A stretch of DNA of 8,451 bases from an uncultured Eubacteriaceae bacterium (GCA_947630385.1 CANRHG010000075.1:1-8451); one strand, 5' to 3'. Shown: positions 1 to 6,812, counted from the first letter of the stretch. A program made the numbers and translations. The notes: a model not told the origin generated them from the sequence alone.

Positions 1-1
1 G

Positions 2-85
2 GCCCTTTTGGAATTGTATAAAATAGGAGCGTGTGATTTTGAAGAGCACCGAGGAGAGATCACGATCAAAAGAAAATCTCCCTGA
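2..85 (+). CDS. scpA: Segregation and condensation protein A, C-terminal end only (partial)
   Basis: The window opens inside a reading frame of 27 codons that ends at TGA 83-85. It reads as a short helix-forming stretch (ALLELYKIGA) followed by a charged strand (GEITIKRKSP). This resembles the C-terminal winged-helix end of ScpA, the kleisin subunit that bridges SMC heads with ScpB. The call rests mainly on position, since scpA normally lies directly upstream of scpB, and on the family-like tail (a FLALLEL-type helix, then an acidic loop and a short beta strand). The frame overlaps the start of scpB by about 50 bases, which suggests translational coupling of the two condensin partners. The rest of the gene is off the left edge. 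Confidence 0.72.
   Translation, partial: ALLELYKIGACDFEEHRGEITIKRKSP
25..29 (+). promoter_or_regulatory. Ribosome binding site of scpB
   Basis: AGGAG lies inside the scpA tail. It is only 3 bases before GTG 33 but 9 bases before the in-frame TTG 39. The spacing therefore favours TTG 39 as the real start, which would remove two residues from the longest frame. Confidence 0.5.
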
Positions 86-599
86 GACCGCCGCGCTTGT
101 GGAATCCGTCCTGTTCGCCTCGGGAGAGGCGTTAGACAAAGGCCACATAAGTAGCGGACTGGAGATCTCCGAGAGCGAACTCGACGGAGCCGTCGCCTAC
201 TTAAAGAAAAAGTACGAAAAGGCCGACTCCGGACTTACGATCGTTGAGACGGACTCGACGCTTAAGCTTTACAGCAAAGAAAAAAATCACGCCGTAATTC
301 GTAAAATATTAGCCTTAGACAAGCGCAAAGGGCTTACCAGAGCCGGCGCTGAGGTCCTGGCGATCATCGCCTACAACGGTCCGGTCACCCGCATCGAGAT
401 CGATCAGATCCGGGGCGTATCCTCGGCCGGAGCGCTGCAGCGCTTGATCGATCAAGGATTGGTCCGGGAAGCCGGAAGAAAGGAAGTCGTCGGACTTCCT
501 TTTTTGTATGAGACGACGCCGCTTTTTCTCGATTTGGCCGGTGTTAAAAGCCTCGAGGAACTGCCGTCGTTCGATTCGTTCGCGAAAGCTTTCTCATGA
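33..599 (+). CDS. scpB: Segregation and condensation protein B (ScpB)
   Basis: ScpB is the tandem winged-helix dimer that binds ScpA and the SMC ATPase in the bacterial condensin complex, acting on the nucleoid. The 188 residues match the usual family length. After a charged N-terminal stretch, the family opening is seen at about 20-33 (ALVESVLFASGEAL), then a first winged helix to about residue 85. The conserved second domain follows, with LTRAGAEVLAIIAYNGPVTR at about 101-120, IRGVSSAGALQRLIDQGLV at about 125-143 and GLPFLYETTPLFLDLAGV near 153-170. The usual motif is VxSxxxLxxLxxxGLI, and here the central residues are SSAGALQRL. The start is GTG 33 or, better spaced from the AGGAG, TTG 39. 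The stop TGA overlaps the ATG of the next gene (ATGA). Confidence 0.95.
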   Translation: MILKSTEERSRSKENLPETAALVESVLFASGEALDKGHISSGLEISESELDGAVAYLKKKYEKADSGLTIVETDSTLKLYSKEKNHAVIRKILALDKRKGLTRAGAEVLAIIAYNGPVTRIEIDQIRGVSSAGALQRLIDQGLVREAGRKEVVGLPFLYETTPLFLDLAGVKSLEELPSFDSFAKAFS

Positions 600-1303
600 G
601 ACTTGATAAATATCTACAACAGGCAGGAGTTAGTTCCAGACGTAAAGCCAAAGAACTGATCAAGGCGGGACTTGTCACGGTCGACGGGAGGACCGAACGG
701 GATACGTCCCGGGACGTCGATACAGAGACCGTCCGCGTCAACGGTGAGCCGATACAAAAGAAGGAAAAACTCTACATCCTGATGAATAAACCCAAAGGTT
801 ACGTTTGCACGAAGGAAAAGCGTAAAGGCCAGAAGACGGTTTACGACCTGCTTCCGGATTCGCGCGGAATCTTTAGCGTCGGACGTCTGGACAAGGACAC
901 GACGGGACTGCTCATTTTAACCAACGACGGGGAATTGTCGTACCGGCTGACCCATCCTTCCTTTGAGAACGAAAAAACCTACCACGTCACCGTCAAGGGA
1001 AAGATCAACAAAAAAGAGATCAAACAACTCTGCGACGGGGTTTCCTATCTCGACGACAATTTAGAGCGGGTCTTTACCGCTCCGGCCAAGATCCGGCTCA
1101 TTTACAAGGGCGTTCACAGCATCCTTGAAGTCACGATCTACGAAGGCAAAAAACGCCAGATCAGACGCATGTTTGAAGCCGTCGGTCATCCCGTGCTCAA
1201 ACTCAAGCGTGTGCGCGAAGGCCCGCTTGATATCGGAAGTTTAAAAGAAGGAAGTTGGCGCTATCTCAGCCAAGACGAAGTCGATGTACTTAGACGCACT
1301 TAA
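596..1303 (+). CDS. rluB: Pseudouridine synthase of the RsuA/RluB/RluE/RluF family
   Basis: This family converts specific uridines to pseudouridine in rRNA. RluB acts on the helix 89 region of 23S rRNA (position 2605 in E. coli). The 235 residues hold an N-terminal S4 RNA-binding domain (residues 1-48, starting MRLDKYLQQAGVSSRRKA). The catalytic domain follows, opening at LMNKPKGYVCT (62-72), with the signature GRLDKDTTGLLILTNDGEL at 96-114. Asp99 is the expected nucleophile. The late motif EGKKRQIRRMFEAVGHPV spans 183-200. ATG 596 overlaps the scpB stop in an ATGA, so translation is probably coupled. Position after scpAB is the usual Bacillota location of rluB. The exact target uridine cannot be read from sequence, and RsuA- or RluF-like specificity is a lesser alternative. 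Confidence 0.92.
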   Translation: MRLDKYLQQAGVSSRRKAKELIKAGLVTVDGRTERDTSRDVDTETVRVNGEPIQKKEKLYILMNKPKGYVCTKEKRKGQKTVYDLLPDSRGIFSVGRLDKDTTGLLILTNDGELSYRLTHPSFENEKTYHVTVKGKINKKEIKQLCDGVSYLDDNLERVFTAPAKIRLIYKGVHSILEVTIYEGKKRQIRRMFEAVGHPVLKLKRVREGPLDIGSLKEGSWRYLSQDEVDVLRRT

Positions 1304-1838
1304 ACGCGTGACCTGTACGGTTCACGAAATCTTGGCTTCGCACGTAAAAGACGGGGACGTGGTCGTCGATGCCACGTGCGGAAACGGCAACGATACCAAA
1401 GCCCTACTCGAACTCGTCGGCAGCGGGCGCGTTTACGCGCTCGATGTTCAACCCTCGGCCATCGAGAATACCCGAAGATTCGACAACGGCCACCTGAAGC
1501 TTTTTTTGCAAAACCATAAAGACATCGACGAAGTCATTTTGCCGGAAGATCACGGCCGCATCAAAGCCGTCGTCTATAATCTCGGGTATTTGCCGGGAAG
1601 CGATAAAACGGTCAAGACCAACAAAGACGATCTGATCGTTTCGCTAAAAAAGGTCCTACCTCTACTTGCAGGCGGTGGGATCGTTTTGATCTGCTGTTAC
1701 TCTCACGATGAGGGACAGCGGGAGTTTAAGGCGCTCAAAGATTTTTGCTCTGGCTTAAGCGGGGCGTACGACGCCTACTTGTTTTACCGCCTGAACCGAA
1801 AGGACGTACCGAAATTACTGATTCTGACAAAAACGTAA
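1284..1838 (+). CDS. mnmM: Class I SAM methyltransferase, YtqB/MnmM type (PF06962 'rRNA methylase' family)
   Basis: This small Rossmann methyltransferase (184 residues) has the family's signatures: motif I DATCGNGNDT (29-38), the acidic end of strand 2 ALD (52-54), NLGYLPGSDK (99-108) and the late YSHDEGQRE (139-147). The family was long called putative rRNA methylase. The B. subtilis member YtqB has been reported as MnmM, which completes the methylaminomethyl-2-thiouridine modification at the tRNA wobble position, and that role is inferred here by family. ATG 1284 lies within the last 20 bases of rluB, in another frame. An in-frame GTG at 1308 is possible, but the family usually has the KR..xxxxHE segment that lies between 7 and 15, so the ATG is preferred. 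Its 3' end overlaps the next gene. Confidence 0.85.
   Translation: MYLDALKRVTCTVHEILASHVKDGDVVVDATCGNGNDTKALLELVGSGRVYALDVQPSAIENTRRFDNGHLKLFLQNHKDIDEVILPEDHGRIKAVVYNLGYLPGSDKTVKTNKDDLIVSLKKVLPLLAGGGIVLICCYSHDEGQREFKALKDFCSGLSGAYDAYLFYRLNRKDVPKLLILTKT
1799..1804 (+). promoter_or_regulatory. Ribosome binding site that points to an ATT start
   Basis: AAAGGA inside the end of the methyltransferase gene lies 9 bases before ATT 1814. In the flavoprotein frame there is no ATG, GTG or TTG between here and the dinucleotide-binding motif. The only standard start codon is TTG 1745, which has no purine-rich sequence before it. Confidence 0.5.
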
Positions 1839-3067
1839 ACGTTGCCGTCGTCGGAGCCGGTCCCGCGGGGATCTGGGCTGCCATCGCTGCGGCCAGAGAG
1901 GGGGCAAACGTGGATCTGTACGAAAAAAACGAAAAGATCGGCAAGAAACTCTTTATCACCGGAAAAGGGCGTTGCAACGTGACCAACGAGACCCCGATCG
2001 AGAATTTTTTCGACCACGTTCCGACCAACCCCCGATTTCTTTACTCGGCTCTGTACTCGTTTTCCAACGAGGCCTTAAAAAACGAGATCGAAAGTGCGGG
2101 AACTGCGCTTAAAACGGAGCGCGGTGGGCGCGTCTTTCCGGTGAGCGATAAGTCGAGCGATATCTTAAAAGCGTTTAATCGGCTCTTAAAAGACGAAGAC
2201 GTAAACGTCCTTTTAAACAAAAAGGTCACGGCGCTTACGACAAGTGGGGACGTTTGTACGGGTATCGTCTGCGGTGGCAAAGAAAAAAAGTACGACGCGG
2301 TCGTCTTGTGTTGCGGTGGATTTACCTATCCTTCGACCGGATCGGACGGAAGCGGGTACGAGCTCGCACGGCCTTATCATAACATCGTTGCACCGGAGCC
2401 GGCGCTTGTAGGGCTGACGACAAGAGAGCGTTGGCCGGGAAAAATCTCAGGGCTTAGCCTTAAAAACGTCGCCGTCACTTTGTTTAGGGAGAATAAGAAG
2501 ATCTTTGAAGACTTCGGTGAATGCCTGTTTACCCATAACGGGATCTCGGGTCCCGTGATCCTTTCGGCTTCGAGTTTTATGCGCGCCCCGTTTAAAGGCT
2601 ACCGCCTGGAGATCGACTTAAAACCCGCCCTCGATCCGGGGACCCTAGACAAGCGTATTTTAAAAGATTTTAGCGAAAATTTAAATAAAGATTTTTCAAA
2701 CAGCTTATCAAAGCTCCTACCTAAAAATCTGATCCCGGTCGTCGTCGAGCAGTCGGGGATCGGGGCTTCGACCAAGGTCAACGCCATCACCAGGGCGCAG
2801 CGTGAAAGGCTGGGGTACGTCCTAAAGCATCTACCGCTTACCATCTCTGGGACCGCTCCAAAAGAAGGGGCGATCGTCACGCGTGGGGGCGTAGACGTAA
2901 GGGAGATCGAACCGGACACGATGGCTTCAAAAAATCTCAAGAACCTCTATTTTGCCGGAGAGATGATCGACGTGGACGCGCTCACGGGCGGTTATAACAT
3001 TCAAATCGCCTGCAGCACGGGATTTTTAGCAGGAGTTTACGCCACACAAAATGCAAGTAGCAATTGA
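1814..3067 (+). CDS. HI0933/YhiN-family FAD-dependent flavoprotein (BaiN/RdsA-like)
   Basis: This is an FAD-binding protein of about 417 residues if started at ATT 1814, or 440 from TTG 1745. From the ATT start, the dinucleotide-binding loop GAGPAG is at 14-19 and an acidic strand-2 end follows (DLYEKN). The family signature KKLFITGKGRCNVTN is at 44-58, and the C-terminal FAD-contacting FAGEMIDVDALTGGYN is near 380-395. Members were annotated as NAD(P)/FAD-dependent oxidoreductases or BaiN. To my knowledge the E. coli member YhiN has been reported as a 23S rRNA dihydrouridine synthase (RdsA), which would fit between RNA-modifying genes, but the substrate here is inference. The start is uncertain. 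ATT 1814 has a good Shine-Dalgarno and gives a normal short N-terminus; TTG 1745 would add 23 residues (many Arg and Leu) absent from typical members. The end overlaps cmk by 17 bases. Confidence 0.88.
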   Translation: MTDSDKNVNVAVVGAGPAGIWAAIAAAREGANVDLYEKNEKIGKKLFITGKGRCNVTNETPIENFFDHVPTNPRFLYSALYSFSNEALKNEIESAGTALKTERGGRVFPVSDKSSDILKAFNRLLKDEDVNVLLNKKVTALTTSGDVCTGIVCGGKEKKYDAVVLCCGGFTYPSTGSDGSGYELARPYHNIVAPEPALVGLTTRERWPGKISGLSLKNVAVTLFRENKKIFEDFGECLFTHNGISGPVILSASSFMRAPFKGYRLEIDLKPALDPGTLDKRILKDFSENLNKDFSNSLSKLLPKNLIPVVVEQSGIGASTKVNAITRAQRERLGYVLKHLPLTISGTAPKEGAIVTRGGVDVREIEPDTMASKNLKNLYFAGEMIDVDALTGGYNIQIACSTGFLAGVYATQNASSN

Positions 3068-3716
3068 TGGACCGGCCGGAGCCGGAAAAAGCACGATCGC
3101 GAAGAAGTTGGCAAAAGAGCTCGGTTACGTCTACCTCGATACGGGAGCGATGTACCGGGGCATTACTTACCTCGTACTTAAAAGTAGAACCGACTTAAAC
3201 GATGAAAAAGCGATCTTAAAACTGGCCGAGGATTCGGTTTTTGATTTTTTAGACGATAAAATTTACTTAAACGGGGAAGACGTAAGCCGGGCGATCCGCT
3301 CCGAACCCGTCACGCACAACGTTTCGCTCGTGAGTTCGTACGCGCCGGTACGGCAGGTCTTGGTCGGTAAACAAAGACAAATCGCGGGAAAAAAAGACGT
3401 CGTGATGGATGGCAGGGACATCGGCTCGGTCGTTTTGCCGGAGGCCGAAGTCAAAATCTATTTAAACGCGAGTCCTCTATGTCGGGCCAGACGGCGGGCC
3501 CTCGAATACGGCATCACGGACGAAACCGAGATCGGGCGGCTTAAAGACGAGATTGAGCGTAGGGACTACCTTGACTCTCACCGGGAGGTTTCACCGCTTG
3601 TAAAAGCTGAGGGAGCGGTAGAGGTCATGACGGATACGATGGGCATCGACGAAGTCACAAACACTTTAAAGGAGATCATCGATCGTGTTATCGACAGTGT
3701 TATACAATCTGGGTAA
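3051..3716 (+). CDS. cmk: Cytidylate kinase (CMP/dCMP kinase)
   Basis: This enzyme phosphorylates CMP and dCMP with ATP in the cytoplasm and recycles CMP released by phospholipid synthesis and RNA decay. The 221 residues show the P-loop GPAGAGKST (7-15), the acceptor-site motif DTGAMYRG (30-37), the CMP-binding segment SRAIRSEPVTHNVS (79-92), DGRDIGSVV (120-128) and the lid/catalytic arginine motif RRDYLDSHREVSPL (170-183). All key residues are present and the length is normal. ATG 3051 overlaps the flavoprotein gene by 17 bases. AGGAG at 3031-3035 lies 15 bases upstream, rather far. cmk next to plsC and an S1-like gene is a common Bacillota arrangement, and E. coli also pairs cmk with rpsA. 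Confidence 0.97.
   Translation: MQVAIDGPAGAGKSTIAKKLAKELGYVYLDTGAMYRGITYLVLKSRTDLNDEKAILKLAEDSVFDFLDDKIYLNGEDVSRAIRSEPVTHNVSLVSSYAPVRQVLVGKQRQIAGKKDVVMDGRDIGSVVLPEAEVKIYLNASPLCRARRRALEYGITDETEIGRLKDEIERRDYLDSHREVSPLVKAEGAVEVMTDTMGIDEVTNTLKEIIDRVIDSVIQSG
3668..3674 (+). promoter_or_regulatory. Ribosome binding site that sets the GTG start of plsC
   Basis: AAAGGAG inside the end of cmk lies 10 bases before GTG 3685. A second in-frame GTG at 3697 would be 22 bases away, so 3685 is the better start. Confidence 0.75.
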
Positions 3717-4278
3717 ATTTGTTTGCAGCATCATTTTATTTTTCTTTTACCCTTTTAATGTGTTCGGTTCCCAAAACCTTCCCAAGCACGGTAAAGCCAT
3801 TATCGTGGCCAACCATTCGAGCAATTGGGACCCGATCATCATCGCGATGCTCACCTACCGAAAGATCCACTACCTGGGAAAAGCCGAGCTCTTTAAAATT
3901 CCGCTGCTCGCTTGGTTTTTTAGACAGGTCCAGGTCATCCCGGTCGAGCGAAACAAAGTCAAGCCGCGAACCATCATCGACTGTATGAAGCTCTTAAAAA
4001 ACGGCCACATCCTCGGAATCTTTCCGGAAGGTAAGCGCGTAAAAGAAGGCGAGAACGTCGAGCCGATGGATGGTTTTGTGACGTTCGCCCTCAGACAAGA
4101 CGCGCCGATCATCCCGATCCACATCGAAGGTAAGATCCGGCCCTGGCACCGGATCAATATCATCATCGGAAAACCGATCGATTTGACCGCAACCTACGGC
4201 AATAAGGTCAAAGACTCGGTCCAAAAAAGGATCGCGTCCCAGATCATGAACGAGATCTACGCCTTAAAAACGCCATGA
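3685..4278 (+). CDS. plsC: 1-acyl-sn-glycerol-3-phosphate acyltransferase (PlsC/LPLAT family)
   Basis: PlsC transfers an acyl chain to lysophosphatidic acid to form phosphatidic acid at the inner face of the membrane. The 197 residues begin with one hydrophobic segment (about 12-28, rich in Ile, Leu and Phe). The four acyltransferase blocks follow: NHSSNWD with the catalytic His44/Asp49 pair, GKAELF...VQVIPVERN (65-90), FPEGKR (113-118) and PIIPIHI (141-147). The length is at the short end of normal. The GTG start is supported by AAAGGAG at 3668-3674 and lies 32 bases inside cmk. The stop overlaps the ispH start in an ATGA. cmk, which recycles CMP from phospholipid synthesis, is a sensible neighbour. 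Acyl-donor preference (acyl-ACP, acyl-CoA or acyl-phosphate partner pathway) cannot be told from sequence. Confidence 0.95.
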   Translation: MLSTVLYNLGKFVCSIILFFFYPFNVFGSQNLPKHGKAIIVANHSSNWDPIIIAMLTYRKIHYLGKAELFKIPLLAWFFRQVQVIPVERNKVKPRTIIDCMKLLKNGHILGIFPEGKRVKEGENVEPMDGFVTFALRQDAPIIPIHIEGKIRPWHRINIIIGKPIDLTATYGNKVKDSVQKRIASQIMNEIYALKTP

Positions 4279-6782
4279 AACGTTATATCTTAAGCCCGCA
4301 TGCGGGATACTGTTATGGGATCCAAAACGCGATGGATCTTGCCTACGCGCAGGCCGGAAAAGAAAACGTTTACATGTACGGTGAGCTCTCACACAACAGC
4401 CAGGAGACCGAGCGGCTTGAAAGTAATGGCCTAAAAAAGATCGACTCGCTCGACGAGATCGACTCGGGTACCGTAATCATCCGCTCCCACGGGGTTAAAA
4501 AAGCCGAGCTCGAAAAAGCCAAGGCCAAGGGTCTGACGGTCATCGACGCGACGTGTGGTTACGTCAAAAAGTTGCAGCGCCTGATCGAACATTACAGCGG
4601 GGAAGGCTATGAAATCGTGATCGTCGGCGATAAGAACCATCCCGAAGTTCTTGGGGCGGCCGGCTGGTCAAAAACGGAGCCAATTATCATAGATTCTCTG
4701 GAAGAAGCGAAAAAGTTTACAAGTTGTGAAAAACTATGTATTGTAGCGCAGACTACGATGATCGAAGATCTATTTGATAAAATCGTAGAAGAGTTACAGA
4801 AAAAAGTGCGTGATACCTTAGTTTTTAACACGATTTGTAAAGCAACTGCAAATAGGCAAAAGGCTGCAGTCGAAACAGCAGGGCGTGTTGATGCAATGAT
4901 TGTAGTGGGCGGGTATCACAGCTCAAACACGCAAAAGCTAAAAAAGCTTTGCCAAGCCCACTGCGAAAAAACGTTGCATGTTGAGACAGTTCAAGAACTG
5001 GATATGAAGGAATTAGGCGGACTAGAAAGCGTTGGAATTACTGCTGGCGCCTCCACTCCAGACTGGCTCATCGAGGAGGTTACAGAAAAATTGGAAGAAA
5101 ACAAATTTGAACAAGAAGTCGTTGCTGAAGAAGCACCGGAAACCGTCGAAGAACAGACCGAAGAAGTGGTTGAAACGGAAGTTTCGAACGAACCCGTAGC
5201 AGAAGAAGTTACGGAAGAAGCGGTAGAAGCCCCCGAAGTAGAAGCGGTACAAGAAGAAGTCGTCGAAAAAGAGACCGAGCCGGAAGAAGAAAAAGACTAC
5301 GATCTCGATGAAGCGATCATCAATCCGCTGGATCATGAAGAGGAAAACGTGGATGAAAACATAGATTTTGCCTCGATGGTCGGCAACTACGTCAATCCGG
5401 TTCACAAAAATCAAGTCGTTGAAGGCGAGGTCATTGCGGTCAGTGACGACGAAGTGATTTTAAACATCGACTACAAATCGGACGCAGTAATTTACAAGCG
5501 TGATTTTACCTGGAAACGCGACGAAGATCTTCAGGACCTGGTCAAAATGGGTGAAAAGATCTCGGCGATCGTCACCGATTTAAACGATGGCGAAGGCCGC
5601 GTCAAGTTGTCCAAGATAAAATACGACAACCAACAAACGCAAGAACGCCTGGGTATGGCCTATGAAAAGAAAGAAATCCTATACGGTAAAGTCAAAGCTG
5701 TCAGCGGAAGCGGACTGGTCGTAGACGTAGGATTTGCCGAAATTTTCATGCCTGCTTCACAGTACCACCTACACTACGTCAAAGACCTGGAATCTCTGGT
5801 CGGCAACGAAGTGCGCGGACGCATCATCGATTACAACGCAAAACGCCGCCGTGCGATCTTCTCGCAAAAAGTCGTCCTAAACGAAGAACGGCTACAGCGT
5901 CAGAAGGAACAGCAGGAATTAAAGAACAAGCGTTTTGAAGAGCTTCAAATCGGAGATATCGTAAAGGGTAAGGTCAAAACGATTACGGACTTTGGCGTCT
6001 TTATCGACTTAAACGGGATCGACGGTTTTGTACATCGTTCGGATCTGACCTGGGACCGCAGCAACGAACCTAAGAACGTCGTTCGTAAGGGACAGGAAAT
6101 CGAAACCAAAGTCATTTCCCGTAACGAAGAAGATAAAAAGATCAAACTCAGCGTAAAAGCGCTGCAGGAAAAACCCTGGGATAAATTCGTCAAACAGTTT
6201 GCGGCCAACGATGAAATCGACGTGGTCATCACGAATACTCTAGATTTCGGCGCATTTGCACAGATCATTCCAGGCGTAGAAGGCTTGATTCACATCTCTG
6301 AAATCAGCTATGACCGCGTAGAATCCGTTAATTCCGTTTTAAAACCGGGACAGACCGTTCGTGTTAAGATCATTGGGATCAATCCGGATAAAGAAAAAAT
6401 CTCACTGAGTATTAAAGCGACGCAACCGAGACCGGAACGTTATATGCCACGTTCTAGACGCAACGATCGTGATTATGACGGATTCCAAGAAAAACCGAAC
6501 CGTGACCGTCGCAGAAACCGGCGTCAAAATTCCAACAAAAACCGTGTTTTCTACGAAGAAAAGACCGATTTTACCATCGGTGATTCCTTAGGAGGAATTT
6601 TAGACAAGCTGGATTTCAACAATTACGACGACGATTACGTAGAAGAAGATTTCGATAATACTCCGGTCGAAACCGAAGAAGTTGAATACGACCAAAACGT
6701 CGAAATGCCGGAACAAGAAGAAATCTTAAACCCGGTCCTTTCGGAAGAAATCGAAATCGAGACAACAAACGACGAAGAGTAA
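4275..6782 (+). CDS. ispH: Bifunctional HMBPP reductase (IspH) fused to a four-domain ribosomal protein S1
   Basis: One 835-residue frame holds two proteins. Residues 1 to about 275 are IspH, the 4Fe-4S enzyme of the last MEP-pathway step, which makes IPP and DMAPP. Cluster cysteines C13, C94 and C188 are present, as are H40, H72, H122 with E124 (NHPEV), the QTT at 159-161, SSNT (216-219) and GAS (258-260). A Glu-rich linker (about 276-365) leads to four S1 RNA-binding OB-fold repeats at about 379-446, 467-533, 560-629 and 645-714. Domains 3 and 4 carry the classic DFGxF motifs. A basic stretch (717-757) and an acidic tail (785-835) close the protein. The fusion is known in Clostridia. Oddities are DATCG where DATCP is usual, and GIQNA where GVxRA is usual in the first cysteine loop. 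Bases 4681-4860 are much poorer in GC than the preceding part. The ATG overlaps the plsC stop, with no clear ribosome binding site. Confidence 0.96.
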   Translation: MKRYILSPHAGYCYGIQNAMDLAYAQAGKENVYMYGELSHNSQETERLESNGLKKIDSLDEIDSGTVIIRSHGVKKAELEKAKAKGLTVIDATCGYVKKLQRLIEHYSGEGYEIVIVGDKNHPEVLGAAGWSKTEPIIIDSLEEAKKFTSCEKLCIVAQTTMIEDLFDKIVEELQKKVRDTLVFNTICKATANRQKAAVETAGRVDAMIVVGGYHSSNTQKLKKLCQAHCEKTLHVETVQELDMKELGGLESVGITAGASTPDWLIEEVTEKLEENKFEQEVVAEEAPETVEEQTEEVVETEVSNEPVAEEVTEEAVEAPEVEAVQEEVVEKETEPEEEKDYDLDEAIINPLDHEEENVDENIDFASMVGNYVNPVHKNQVVEGEVIAVSDDEVILNIDYKSDAVIYKRDFTWKRDEDLQDLVKMGEKISAIVTDLNDGEGRVKLSKIKYDNQQTQERLGMAYEKKEILYGKVKAVSGSGLVVDVGFAEIFMPASQYHLHYVKDLESLVGNEVRGRIIDYNAKRRRAIFSQKVVLNEERLQRQKEQQELKNKRFEELQIGDIVKGKVKTITDFGVFIDLNGIDGFVHRSDLTWDRSNEPKNVVRKGQEIETKVISRNEEDKKIKLSVKALQEKPWDKFVKQFAANDEIDVVITNTLDFGAFAQIIPGVEGLIHISEISYDRVESVNSVLKPGQTVRVKIIGINPDKEKISLSIKATQPRPERYMPRSRRNDRDYDGFQEKPNRDRRRNRRQNSNKNRVFYEEKTDFTIGDSLGGILDKLDFNNYDDDYVEEDFDNTPVETEEVEYDQNVEMPEQEEILNPVLSEEIEIETTNDEE

Positions 6783-6788
6783 ATAATA

Positions 6789-6812
6789 GCCTGCCGGACG
6801 GCAGGCTTTTTT
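6789..6812 (+). terminator. Intrinsic terminator of the operon
   Basis: A perfect 7-bp GC-rich stem GCCTGCC/GGCAGGC (6789-6795 and 6800-6806) with a GGAC loop is followed directly by six T (6807-6812). It begins seven bases after the ispH-S1 stop and ends nine bases before the thyX ATG. Confidence 0.93.

Noticed and set aside
1735..2028. Minus-strand frames across the methyltransferase/flavoprotein junction
   Set aside because: They are shadows of strongly conserved plus-strand coding sequence and have no plausible domain.
5022..5414. Minus-strand Phe-rich frame of 130 codons
   Set aside because: It is the complement of the GAA-rich linker of ispH-S1 (TTC runs), with no independent gene signal.
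4275..6782. IspH and S1 as two genes joined by a sequencing error
   Set aside because: The frame is continuous through a long in-frame linker and this fusion is known in Clostridia, so it is read as genuine.
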